From contig CM071568.1 of the NCBI GenBank assembly GCA_036426205.1, forward strand, positions 222,878,966 to 222,942,965: a DNA stretch of 64,000 bases, given 5' to 3'. The position numbers were made by a program, and so were the translations under genes. The notes below the pieces were generated by a model. That model was not told where the DNA came from. It saw nothing but the letters and a program-made list of their open reading frames with translations, and did no database searches. Within the stretch, counting starts at the first letter, position 1, and the number at the start of each line of letters is the position of its first letter. This document shows, piece after piece, positions 44,860-55,921 of the stretch. Source of the stretch: Ascaphus truei. Lineage: Eukaryota > Chordata > Amphibia > Anura > Ascaphidae.

Positions 44860-45255
44860 AAGGACTGTTTACCGTATTGGACTGGTATTGTATATCAGGG
44901 CCTGCGCCTACAGTAGGACATTTTTTGCTCATATCAACATTGTTCCAGTACCTTGACTGAACCTGTGCCTTGACCCTTGCTTGTACTCGGACCCGTCTCT
45001 TCTCTAATCCTGAACTTTGGCTTGTTTTTGGATTCCTGCTCTCTCCTCTCCCTGACCATGGCTTACGCATATTGACCATTCTTCTCTCACTAACCCCGGA
45101 CCATGGCAAGTACCATGACATACCCGAACTCTCCTACCCTGACCCTACGTACTACGCACTCCGGACCCGGCTCCGTGGTTGTAGGGCGGCGGTTATATAC
45201 ATCCCTACCTCAGCCCCGTGGACTAGTACTGTTTGTGGTGAGAGCAGCTTGACAC
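44860..45255 (+). mobile_element. Gypsy LTR fragment
   Basis: The C/T-rich series of CCTGACC-type words and the final block CTCAGCCCCGTGG-ACTAGTACTGTTTGTGGTGAG match the 3' end region of the solo LTRs at 25743-28339 and 59121-60195. The start is lost or diverged and no TSD was found. Confidence 0.55.
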
Positions 45256-45420
45256 ACCATACACCATACTCAGCATTTGTCAGTAAGGCAATATTGTCGT
45301 ATGTGTTGTATGTTGATGCATCAATTGGGTCATAGGGCAGAAATTCTGATTATAATTATGCAAAAGATTATTCAGATTACGATTCATTTTTGTGTATGTG
45401 GAACTCTGCATTCACATCAA

Positions 45421-45663
45421 CTAATGTTGATACTGCAAGATGTCCTCGTCATACTGCTCAGGAGAAGCATCTTCATGAGCTGAAAGAGCTCTTGAAGCAT
45501 CAGGTGATGAAGCTGGAAGTGCAGCCAGTGATGGAGCTGGTAGTGTAGCTGGTAATGCAGCAGGTGAGGAAGCATTAGCTACATACTCCTCTTCAGGAAT
45601 CTCACTGAGGGTTAAAATTACTGTTTCCTCCTCTTCCAGCTCTTCAACATGAGGTTCCTCCAA
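45421..45663 (-). pseudogene. Acidic Ala/Ser/Pro-rich open frame, unrecognised
   Basis: An 80-residue open frame with an acidic start (EELEEEETVI) and an LPASSP-type repeat. I do not recognise it. Acidic, low-complexity linkers of this kind occur in transposon-encoded Myb-like proteins, but no DNA-binding motif is visible, so this is a weak guess. It could also be a chance frame. Confidence 0.25.
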
Positions 45664-46044
45664 GGACCAATACTGCTAAACAGATGGTATCTGTGTGATG
45701 GTCCTTCAGAAAAGGTAAATAATAGACATTTTTTGTTACTACAGTCTTTGGGTACATATAACAAAATGACTATTGAGTTTGTGTGAATGAACACACATTT
45801 CTTTACATGTTGAGATTCCTTAAATAAGTTTATTAATATGATTATATACATATTATTTATCATACTGTAAGTATAGTTAAAAGACTTTATTAATGTGTTC
45901 TGTCATATGTATGTAACCCCCTTGGAAAGTATACAGCTAAGATACTCACTGTATCTTGGCTGCTGCCTAGATGTGGTGTGCTCATTGATAGACATTGCCC
46001 CAGACAATGACATTTGACTCAAGAGAGGAGGAACTAAAAGGGGG

Positions 46045-46235
46045 AGTCTGTAATTCCCCGGTTGTGATCTAGCTCCCTTTTTAAATATAGGCACCACATC
46101 TGCTTTACGCCAATCTTGTAGTACTGAGCCTGAGGAAATGGTGTCCTTGAAAATTAAATGTAATCGTTTGGCTATCACTGAACTTAACTCCTTGAGAACT
46201 CTTGGGTGTATGCCAGGTGCCTTATTTACTTTCAT
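46045..46235 (-). pseudogene. CR1 reverse transcriptase, first block only
   Basis: The minus strand encodes KAPGIHPRVLKELSSVIAKR, then WRKADVVPIFKKGARSQPGNYR, the fingers region of CR1 reverse transcriptase. Three residues expected between KAPG and IHP are missing. Similarity ends right after GNYR. Confidence 0.82.
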
Positions 46236-46789
46236 TTTTTCAAGCCACCTATGAACTTCTTCCTCAGTTAACCAATTTTTTATTTATATGGAGGTTGTGA
46301 CTTCCTCCTGTGGCACTACAATTGAAATTGATACTTCCCTGGTAAGCACAGAGGCAAATAATTTGTTTATACCTCTGATTTTCCCTTATCTCCAATAATC
46401 TGCCTGCCCATCTCACACGGAAAGGGTCCTATATTTTCTCATTTTTTTATTATTAAGGTACTTAAAGAAATTTTTAGGGTTCATCTTACTTTCTATTGCA
46501 ATCCTTTATTCATTATCCATTTTTGCTAATTTGATTGCCCTTTTTGCAATTTTTGTTACATTCCTTATAATTCTGATATGATGCCTACATCCCTTCTGAC
46601 TTAAAGAATCTAAAATGTGTTCCATTTCCTCCCCTACCTGCTTATTTAGTCACATTTGTTTTGACATTTCTTTTATACGTATTACCCAAGGGTATATACA
46701 CTGATGAGTGTGCTTTTCTAACAATGTTTTAAAGACTGCCCATTTATCTTCTACATTTTCCTTGCAAAAGCATCATCCCAATGTATTAC

Positions 46790-47523
46790 TTATGGATTAG
46801 TCCTCAGTTTATTAAAATCTGCCTTTCTAAAGTTTAAGGTCGTTGCTGAACCCAAGTAATCTGTTTTTTGATCATTTATTTCAAATGAGACCATGTTAAG
46901 ATCACTGTTACCCAAATGTTCCAGGACTTGAATATTTGTTATTACTTCTACATTGTTTGATATTTCCAAATCCAGTATTGCCCCTCTCCTCATTGGTTCC
47001 TCAATAATTTGGGTCATGTGATTGTCTTTAAGACCCTCAAAAACCTGTTTCCGTTTGTTGTAATGCTAATCTCATTCCCCTAGTCTATGTCTGGATAATT
47101 AAAATCACCCATTATGCAAACATGACCTGGTTGTGAGGCCTTCTTCATTTGAAAAAATATTTTAGCGTCCTCAATCTCACAGATATTTGGTGGTTTATAA
47201 CATATCCCTACAAACATTTTCTTTATACGTTTACCTCCACTGCTAATTTCTATCCACAAGGTCGCTACATTTTCATCATTCCCTTCATAAACATCTTCCC
47301 TTGTAATAGGTTTTACATATGGTTTAACATATAAACATACTCCACCTCCTCTTCTATTTGCTCGATCCTTCTGAAAAAGGGAATAACCATTTAAATTAAC
47401 TGCCCAGTAATGAGTTTCATCCCACCATGTCTCAGTAATGCCTATGATATCATACTGCTCCCTTATAGCTATTAATTCAAGCTCCCTCATTTTATCTGTC
47501 AGGCTTCTTGCATTAGCAAACAT
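46790..47523 (-). pseudogene. CR1 AP endonuclease
   Basis: Minus-strand motifs in order: NARSLTDKMRELE, YDIIGITETWWDE (catalytic Glu), RRGGGVCLYVK, FVGICYKPPN, VCIMGDFNYPDID (Asp and Asn), then in another frame RRGAILDLEISN and LGNSDLNMVSFEI. The last corresponds to the SDH region with His replaced by Leu, which would damage catalysis. The order and wording match CR1 rather than L2. Confidence 0.85.
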
Positions 47524-48087
47524 GCATTTAAGGTTTTTTTCAGCCTGTACTATTATTTTATCTTCTCCTTCCTTCCTGCGCCAACTTGGTTTTTATTATT
47601 GCTAAGTTACATATTTATAGTCTTTATAGTCATATTATGTGATACAGTATGTATTGTGCCTGTATGTGGATGATAATCCCGTTTGAGGACCATAAATATA
47701 TATACAGTAGATATCTGTTTTCTGATGGGTTTTCTATAAATACTTTCCTGTTATTCAAAGCTCTGTGTTGTGCCTATTGTCTGATCTTGAGCCACGTGAT
47801 CAGCTAGTGAGATATCAATGGTCATAATGGGAAGTAGATCTTGAGCCCCCACCTTAGCATATCGACAACAGACTAAAGAAAATAACAAGGGATTACATTC
47901 AAGACTGCTGAGATTTTGGTTGGTGTGTATGACACACAATACCTTCACCGAAACGATTGATATAATCAGACAAAAACATGGTTAAGTTGTAACCAAGGGG
48001 CGATAATTGTTATGAAACATTCACAAACTTTCGAGAGCATTCACCCCATAGTGCCCCTTGTCTGTGTGTATCACACATTCCCTCACC

Positions 48088-49848
48088 ATGAATAAGGCTA
48101 TTTTGAATGACGTGTGCATGGACGGCCTGGATCGTAATAAAGCTTTGATCCTAATGGTCCCTGACAAAGTCAATAATGTGGCTTTTAACAGGGGGTTGGG
48201 AGCTGCACCTCCATGGCTAAGGAAAAATGTTGTATTATAATAGAAAGTATGCATTTCTACTATGTATGTGTGTATTGATCCCACCCGGATGCTGAATAGT
48301 CTAGCGGGCATAGGCGACAATGAAATGTGGGACTATTTGTCATAGCCCTTCTGCTGGTACCAGCAATCCAGTTTACCAAACTATTGTAGATAAAGTCAGA
48401 GAGTTTTTAGCTAACAAGGGGAAGCCCAAGGAAGAGTTTCACAGTGAGATGCACCCCGCTGTCCCTACGTCTTCCATGGACACCCTCTTTACATCGCCCG
48501 TAGGGCTCATAACAGCTATGGGGGAATTAGTGGAAATTCAATGCAATCCCACCAGGAAGACCGCTACTACCAGTGGTTATGGACTTTTTCAGATGTAAGG
48601 CCTACCCCTACCCTACATGGAGAGGAGGATTTAGAGACTGGATAGAGTAGGCCACATAGATGTGAAAGAATGTGGGGGGGGGCAGAGCAGGATAAAAGTG
48701 TCCAGATTGCGCAAAGGACCAGCATAGACTATATTAAAGGCAGTTAGATAAAGAAAAAAAGCTGTCACCCCTGGCACAGAGCCGCACACCTTGTTAAGTA
48801 CATTTGGGGCTAATGAAAATGGAGACAAGCTCTACTTCCAGTTCAGGGTGATGTATCAAAAGGAGGGTGAGAAATTTTCCGAATCTCAATGCAGGTTAGA
48901 ATTGGCCCTGTAAAAAAGGTTGTGTGGAACAAAGGGGTCTCAGCTGATAGGGTTAATCACACCAGAGTGGAACAATTAATACGAGGAGTCCCCACAGGAG
49001 ACATGATAACACTGTACCTTCGGCTCCGAGAGCAGAAAGAGACACCCACTAAATTCTTAGAGCTCCTAAGAGAGATAAGGGATGAGGAAGAACAGATAGT
49101 TGTACTCCTGAGTTTCAGGAGTTTTGGGTTTCAAGAATCTAGACTCGCACATCTCTAATAAAAAAAATCTCTACTATGCTTAACCCATTACAGTACTAAA
49201 CTTGGGTGGCTTTGTCATTGAGCACAAGTGAAGAAATGTTATCAAAATTATCCTGTTCAACCTGATATTTGGATAGAACATAAACTGGACTATTGGACAA
49301 AGGTTTTCTGTATCTGCTATAAAGATATTGAAATGTACAATTTCCTCCTGGAAGACTTACTGATATAACTGTACCTTATATTTTTACTTGCAGCTCATCC
49401 ATGAAAATTGCAGATTAACTGATTCATAAAGGTGAATCATTGTCCAAGCTTAGGGCTCATCATTCTTCAGTGCTGCTCATCTGACATGTTTATCCAGTAC
49501 TACATTTTATATACCTACTGTTTTTATATCACAATTCACTTTTATAGACTCTTTCAGACTTATTTTAGGATTGTGGTTTTTTTATGTTGCCCTGGGGTAT
49601 TGTGCGACAGATTGAGGTCAATCTAGTAGCCGTTGGTGATCTGCTGACAGTGCTGCCAACTCATGCTAAAGAAAAGAAGACCTGTCACAAACCAGAACGC
49701 CCTATTGTGAAGTAAAGAGTGGAATAGATCTGACAATGCTGTCCATCCCCCCAACGGAGTGTTGGAGCTCCTGGCCTCTTTACAGATAAGAAAGGTAGGT
49801 GTAAGTGTGACGAAGAGGGACACTATGCTAAGCCCTGTAGAAAATGAG
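48088..49848 (+). pseudogene. PNMA/Gmr1-type gag, broken
   Basis: Three-frame reconstruction by eye gives an N-terminal block (LDRNKALILMVPDKVN, 48088-48237) like the start of PNMA (Ma antigen) proteins. Then VGLITAMGELVEIQCNPT (about 48500-48560), then TFGANENGDKLYFQFR (48800-48850), then VSADRVNHTRVEQLIRG and LRLREQKETPTKFLELLREI (48930-49090), the capsid C-terminal part. After an insertion of about 500 bp, KCDEEGHYAKPC (about 49800-49840) is a CCHC zinc knuckle lacking one residue. PNMA genes are known to descend from a Ty3/Gypsy gag. With several frameshifts and a gap near 48600-48800 this looks like an element remnant, not a domesticated gene. Confidence 0.75.
49108..49520 (+). repeat. 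Dispersed repeat in inverted pair with 53229-53670
   Basis: Blocks such as CTCATCCATGAAAATTGCAG, GAACATAAACTGGAC and AGTTTCAGGAGTTTT correspond, with moderate divergence, to the reverse complement of 53229-53670. It sits inside the gag remnant and splits it. One end carries TTAGAGATGTGCGAGTCTAG on the minus strand. Confidence 0.75.
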
Positions 49849-50049
49849 AAAATCTGCAATATGTGATTAAGAGGTTCATTCGGTCTGAATCTACCCAATG
49901 GAGTCAGAGGAGGGACCCAGTAAAGGAGCATACTGAGCCCCCCAGGGGGCATGGCCCTGCAGAGACTATCCCTACTAACAGACTGAAATGATACCACCTG
50001 ACTAAAGACCTCCTCGGCCTGTCAGAACGAGTAGAAGCATGAATAGAAG

Positions 50050-50225
50050 GTAAGAGATAAGGGATGAGGAAGAACAGATGTCCGTGCGACCGTCCAGATT
50101 TAGGTCAGATAAGAGTTTAGCAGCTAGTAGCCAATAGGGATCCAGCGACAATGCTGCCAAAGCACGTCAGGATAAGAAGATCTGCCACATGCCGGGACAC
50201 TCTAACAGGGAAGTGCAGAGAATGT
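50050..50225 (+). pseudogene. Second gag C-terminal segment
   Basis: The 26 bases that end the first capsid block (GAGATAAGGGATGAGGAAGA and on) recur at 50055. They are followed by a different continuation with GGATAAGAAGATCTGCCACA and a CHMPGH word. A diverged parallel is at 49640-49700. So the gag 3' part is present twice, by tandem duplication or two insertions. Confidence 0.5.
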
Positions 50226-50668
50226 GTGAAGATAATATCCTAATATGGAGAGAAATGCAAAAAGTTAAGCACATGCTACAAATTGCTTGCTACAAACACT
50301 TAAAAACTGCTTTATAATTGCTACTTTAAAAAGATCAAAATCACACAGCTGTGCCCAATTTTCTGGAAATACTAATGTTCGCACAAAATCTCCTAAAGAC
50401 ACTTTTATTTAGTGCTTAAAATTTGCCACAAAAATTTACATCTGATAGAATTCCGTTTACATTGTCATGATTGATATTTGATTCAGGATTTTAGGCAATT
50501 TCCGCACATTTTTTTAAAGTCGCAGTTTTTTCACAAATTGGTTTGCCAAACAAAAAGTGTTAATTTGCCACTTCCTTTAAAAATGTGCAAAAACGTTTGC
50601 GAACTGAACTAGGACGCATTACTACATTTCTAGGTTTGATCATCACATATAGGAATGATGTTTCTGCC

Positions 50669-52520
50669 TGTGATGGGAGAGGGTAACCAGGCTCTATAAT
50701 AAAGGTCAAGCCTATTTTTGTTACCCTTGCTCCGTGTATAAGGGTCCCAGAGAGTTAGATCTTGGACCAGTAACATTGTACGATCACATTGTACTTTTTG
50801 TAACAAAACCAGTTTTTGTGTTTTTCCCTTTCCGGCATGCCATCAAGCAGGGATTGCCAGTGTATGAGTTTCAAGGGGGTTTGCGTAGGAACCATTGGCA
50901 GAATGTGCCTAGTAGGTTGGGGTCCGGAGTTACCGGGTCCCCAATAAATGTACCCGGGAATCATGCCTGATTCTCGGATACATGTAGGCCCATTGTCCAG
51001 CAATACTTCCACTTGAAAATGTAAGCACAACTCACTACTAGGGTACCCTGCTACAGCACAACAAAGAAAGGAGAATGAGGCACAGGGATAAATATGTAAT
51101 CCTGTAGCTAAGGGAATCCCTAGGTTAAGGGGGGTACCCCAGCTAGTGCCAAGGTGACCCACAACCAGTATAAGGTTTGTGGGTGCCCAACCGTATGTAA
51201 GGTTGGGGGGCTCTGTGAGTCCAGACTGAGTCACAGGGAAAGTGTGTGGGAAAATAAGACAGACAGAAATAAAGATACAACTTTTTTTCCCTTTCTGTTC
51301 TTTGTACCCTAGAGACTCCAAACTTTGGGAGTCTAAGTCTTAGGTAGGGTTTTGGGGTGAAAAGCAAGTCATTTGGATTGCAGGAGGTCTGGGGACAAAG
51401 TTACGGTGGCCCTATAATTTTCCCTGGCTTACTCGCACTATTTTCGGGTACCCAGGGTGAGTTGCACAGTGTCTCCCAGACTTCTAGTTTTCAAACACCA
51501 GGATACTCACCTAAAGTCCCATATTGCTGAAGGGGCACCACGAGACTCAGTGTTTATTAAAATGTATTTCAGTGTATTTTACATTCGGAACCGATGTCCA
51601 AACAGGCAGCCCGTGCAACCCATAGGCTCCGGTAGGTCTGCTGGACATCGGAGTTCAAAGCAGCCAGAGGATGCCCAGAGGTGTGAATGGTATTTGGTCA
51701 GCCGAGAAAGGCAGAGTACTAGGTCCAGAGATCAATGGCAGTCCTCCGGGATGCCACTTGTTCTGCAAGACCATGGGGCGCCTGCCCAGCGGGTGGCATT
51801 GGGATAACTGGGGAGGATATGTGACAGGCTTGAGCATGTCTCTTGGCTATTTCAAATTCCCCACTGACCTAGCTTTTCTACCTGGCTTGGCTCTGATTGG
51901 CTGCATGAAAAAGTTCCCACGTGCTGATTGGCTGTCCGGTCTCCTTCTATTTTGTAAATGAAACAGAGAATACTATAAGAAACCGTGAGCCAATCAGATG
52001 GTGTGTTCCTCTTGAGTCTGAGCTGAAAGAGCGCGGGCCGGCTTTTCAAAGATGCTTTGTTTTTAATAGCAACACAACTGGCTTCAATTTTAAGCCTGAA
52101 ATGCCTGCCCACCAGAGACTAAGTCCCGACTTTTGCATCCAACTTCTCAGAAACTAACATAGCGGACGCAGCTGGGATTTTAAGCCGATTTGAGTTCCAT
52201 GAGATTTAGACTTACTCACGGTCAGGAGGGACCAAGTTCTCAGAAGAGACCATTGAGGTGGCGTGTGGAATTTTATGCTGATTTGGTTTCCAGGAGCTAA
52301 GTCCCGATCAGGGTAAAACTCTCCCAAAGAGTTCCCTGCACCTAGAAAAGTTATGTTTTCAACCCCAGCCGCAAAGTATGTTTGTCTTTTCGTCTGTATT
52401 TTGAGTTTCATTGTGTGTAAGTAAATTTATGCAGAATAAATTACAATTTATTTCACTACCTTGTTTTGCTCAATGAATGATCCCGGTAAAAAGGTGTAAA
52501 TAACCTGGTTTCCCGTGACA
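50669..52520. mobile_element. LTR-like element with perfect 5-bp TSD
   Basis: Begins TGTGATGGGAGAGGG and ends CCCGTGACA, flanked by CTGCC at 50664-50668 and 52521-52525. The reverse complement of the right end, TGTCACGGGAAACCAGG, resembles the left end TGTGATGGGAGAGGGTAACCAGG. Length 1852 bp with no gag or pol, so it is probably a long solo LTR. An AATAAA word lies near 52435. The left end resembles the element at 10110. Confidence 0.7.
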
Positions 52521-52863
52521 CTGCCTTATCCTGTTTTCCTCAGTACTGTTGATGCACATTATTTGAAACACTGGTATGTATATGAAATGCTTTCTCTGCT
52601 CAGAAGATTAAAGCCCAGTTCATTTACATTTTTCCAAGCAACGGGGGGAGCAGTTTTAAAGCATACTGTATTAAATAGCGACCATTGTTTCCAGTCTGAT
52701 AGCACCTACGCTAGATTAATAAAAAAGGACCCTCTAAATCTAATTTGTTTAAAAGTTACAATCATGGGAAATACCCCAAGACAACATAAAAAAAACACAA
52801 TCCTAAAATAAGTTTGAAAGAGTCTATAAAAGTAAATTGTTATATCAAAACAGGGCTCATACT

Positions 52864-53227
52864 GATGCAGCGGCCGTTATTCGAACACATCATGGTGCCG
52901 ATTTTGAATCCTCTGCTGTTCCCCACGCAGCAGGAAACGCGGCCAATCGCCCCAGGCACCTATGCTTATCGCGGATGTTTTGTTTGAATTTCATGGATTC
53001 TGTTTCTTCGTTTGCAATAAAATGGATGAATTGTAATGTGTACAGTACTGTGCTACTGTGCTACTGTGTCAATTTCATGTTTTTAAAAGCCAGAATACTA
53101 AAATTTGTTTTTCTGCTCTCGCCGCGCTCGCATCTTAGTGCGGGAAGGCTGGAATTCATCCCGCGGTTTCAAATCGGGATTCCGATGTACATGACGCGTG
53201 AAGTGTTCGAATAACGGCCGCTGCATC
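52864..53227. mobile_element. MITE, GATGCAGCGGCC family, copy 2
   Basis: Ends GATGCAGCGGCCGTTATTCG and its exact reverse complement at 53208-53227. The interior block with AATTTCATGGATTCTG and TGTACAGTACTGTGCTACTG is the inverse of that in copy 1 (41818-42156). It is inserted at the edge of the dispersed repeat at 53229. Length 364 bp. Confidence 0.85.
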
Positions 53228-53228
53228 A

Positions 53229-53670
53229 GTAGGTATAGAAAATGTAATACTGGATAAAAATGAGATGAGCGGCATTGAAGTATGAAGAGCCCTAAGCTTG
53301 TCAATGATTCCTCTTTATGAATTAGTTAATCTGTATTTTCATGGTTCAGCTGCAAGTAAAAATATAAGGTACAGTTATATCAGTAAGTCTTCCAAGAGAA
53401 TACAAGTGGAAATTTAACATTTCAATATCTTTATAGCAGATACAGTAAACCTTTGTCCAATTGTCCAGTTTATGTTCTATCCAAATATCAGGTTGAACAG
53501 GATCATTAAATAACTTTTCTTCACTTGTGCTCAATGACAAAGTTTAGTACTTGGTTTGTTTACATGAAATAAACAGTAATAGGTTAAGCATAGTAGTGAT
53601 TTTTTTTATTAGAGATGTACAAGTCTAAATTCTTGAAAACCAAAAACTCCTGAAACTCGAGAATTCGAGC
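53229..53670 (-). repeat. Dispersed repeat in inverted pair with 49108-49520
   Basis: Reverse-complement relative of 49108-49520, including the words GCTGCAAGTAAAAATATAAGG and TTAGAGATGTACAAGTCTA. Non-coding; element type unknown. Confidence 0.75.
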
Positions 53671-55260
53671 AGATTTTTGCCCAAGTCGTGAATCTCTATG
53701 CTGGGCCAGAGATAAAACTGAGGCAAAACATTGTTTTGGTTTTCCGCTCTCCTCAGATCACATTATTGTATCCCTGTAAGAGATGTGTGCAGATGTTCAT
53801 ATAATGGTGACCGATTAGGGTGAAATTATATCTTGGCTTTATTGAGCCTGTTCCTTTATCCAGGCAAACATACAAAAACAATAAAATAACAAATCCCTAT
53901 CCCTTTGTAAGGGCTAACTTACTATCTGCAGGACTGGAGGGATATTCCCATTACCAGTCTATCACCCCAAAGTCTCAAGAAGTACCTTAAGCAAGTGGTG
54001 CCATGCCAGTCTCTGGCAGGTTCCTGGGTCCTCTGTGTCCAGGAAATATAGGTCTCTGGTTGTTTTGGTGTCGTGATCTCAGCACAGACTTTGTGCTCAA
54101 GACCATGTCTATGTGCAGGCTTCTCTGCTCTCCTTCTGTCAGCCAAATGTGAGCTAAGGAATTCCTCTCCTGTTTCTCACATAGGCTTTTCTAAAAGTCC
54201 TAATCAGCCAGGTGAGGTCTCGTTGATTGCCGGTGTGCAATTAACCAGCACACTGCTGGATTTAGAGGCAGTTTCTCTCAAACAGTGATAAGTCCCTGTT
54301 ACAATCCCATTCCTAATAAAGTTACTACATGACAGCTCCATCAGCAGGAGAAGTAAGGGATGCTGAGAGACGGCAGAAAGGCATTAAATAAATAATAACA
54401 TAATATTAATGTATTTTTATATGAAAATAATAATTAATTTGACTGGTTAGATTACTGGATTTAGTATTATCGAGACAAGTCACCCCCCATCTGATTTTCT
54501 TAGTCAATCAGTTCAGTCCAGACCAAAGTTCATATATCTGGGATTGGTTACCTGGCACTGAGTAATATTATGATATCATTTTTTTTATCACCACCACCTT
54601 ACTAGAGATGGGCAAACCAGTCTAAGTACAGTGACTGGAATTTCCCAGACTTTCCCTTCAAAATCCATTACACAGGGTAAAATCCACAGACGAATTGCTC
54701 CAACTTCAATCCATGCAGATTAGTTAAAATACCCCTACAGTACGTGTCTCGGTTGTGCAACTTTAAGATAACCCCCCGGGAGATTCACCTAAATCCATTC
54801 TGTGGATTGTGTTTATTTCTAATCCATCGTAGGGACTTCTTAAAAACCACCAGCGGATTATCCGTTGTTAAAAATTGCAATCGTAACTACCACATGCCAC
54901 GTAATGCAGCCACACAGCCACACCCACTTAGCTGCACAACCGTTTGACAGAGAGAGGGTGAGACAGGGGCTGGCTGCAGTAAGAGGGTGAGAGAAAGAGA
55001 GAGAGAGAGAGAGACACACACAAACACACAGTTATACAGACACATGCTCAACATAGAACACAGACAATTTTTTTTCCAGTTTTGTAAAATATTATTTTCT
55101 ATAAAAGGTAGTTACAGTCACAGCAAGGAAACAGAGAGGGATATTACCAACAACTCTTAGGATTGCACCAGCTGTGCTAAATACAGTACTCTCTTGGACA
55201 ACACACTTGGAGGAGGATAACTCAGCCAATTCACTGCCACCTTTGCAAGAGAAGGCCATG
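53671..55260. other. No gene recognised; short GA tract
   Basis: Non-coding DNA. A GAGAGAGAGAGAGAGA tract at about 54990-55010 is followed by CA repeats. ACTAGAGATGGGCAAACC at 54601 resembles the edge word of the dispersed repeats at 49160 and 53603 but has no further match. Confidence 0.35.
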
Positions 55261-55269
55261 TTTTGGTCA

Positions 55270-55900
55270 TAGCAGCCTAGTATTCAAGAGAATCAGATTC
55301 AAGAGGCAGGAATGAACTATCACCCATATACGCTTCCACCATGTCCATAGCACTAGTACGATTAGAGATGTCTGCTGCTTCTTCACTAGTGTGACCCATG
55401 CCATAGTGATGGAGCGTTAGCCATAGAGATTGGCCACGACTTCGGCTGCTGTTACTGCCATCGCCATCACCCCTACCACCCCCTCCACCAACACCATTAT
55501 TAGCCCTACCAAAAGCACTTGACTTGAGGCCTGAAAGGAAGAAAGCGGTAATGATGACCACCGTCTTGTTGTTAGTTTCAGTAGTTAATGTATGCTCACT
55601 GAGGCTGCCATCTGATAAACTTCATTGGCCTCCTCTCTCTGCCTTCCTCCTTTTCCAAATGTGCCTGGACACAGTTAATTCGATTTTCCTTACAAGAAGC
55701 CACAGTTTCTTCCCCATGGGCAAAAAGTCTTTCATTCTGTCTTTGAATTTAGGGTCTAAAAGTGTAGCCTGAAGGTATTCCTCTCTCCATTTCATAATGA
55801 CAACACAGGTGTCGTCCACATGGGCAAATTTTATTTAATTCTGTCTTTGAATTTAGGGTCTAAAAGTGTTGCCTGAAGGTATTCCTCTCTCCATTTCATA
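55270..55900 (-). pseudogene. hAT-type transposase remnant (C-terminal region)
   Basis: The minus strand encodes EEYLQATLLDPKFKDRMKDF, the conserved block of hAT/ZBED transposases usually written ATLLDPRFK. A Gly-rich linker and a stretch with EEAADISNRTSAMDMVE follow before a stop near 55277. The N-terminal BED finger and catalytic domain are not seen; Gly-rich frames continue up to 56520 without clear match. The block containing ATLLDPKFK is duplicated (next entry). Hence a dead copy. Confidence 0.55.
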
Positions 55901-55921
55901 ATGACAACACAGGTGTCGTCC
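55734..55921. repeat. Partial tandem duplication, 109-bp period
   Basis: TCTGTCTTTGAATTTAGGGT and the following 60 bases, ending CAGGTGTCGTCCAC, occur at about 55737-55818 and again at 55846-55921. It duplicates the conserved transposase block and leaves a short spacer between copies. Confidence 0.85.

Larger units (their letters stand above)
46045..47590 (-). mobile_element. CR1 LINE fragment (endonuclease to start of reverse transcriptase)
   Basis: On the minus strand the endonuclease runs from about 47523 to 46800, then the linker and the first reverse transcriptase block to about 46045, where similarity stops. The 3' part including YADD and the untranslated tail is absent. Several frameshifts and stops lie between 46240 and 46790. 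Confidence 0.82.

Noticed and set aside
48320..49158. A domesticated, functional PNMA gene
   Set aside because: At least three frame changes, a damaged zinc knuckle and an internal repeat insertion make a working protein unlikely.
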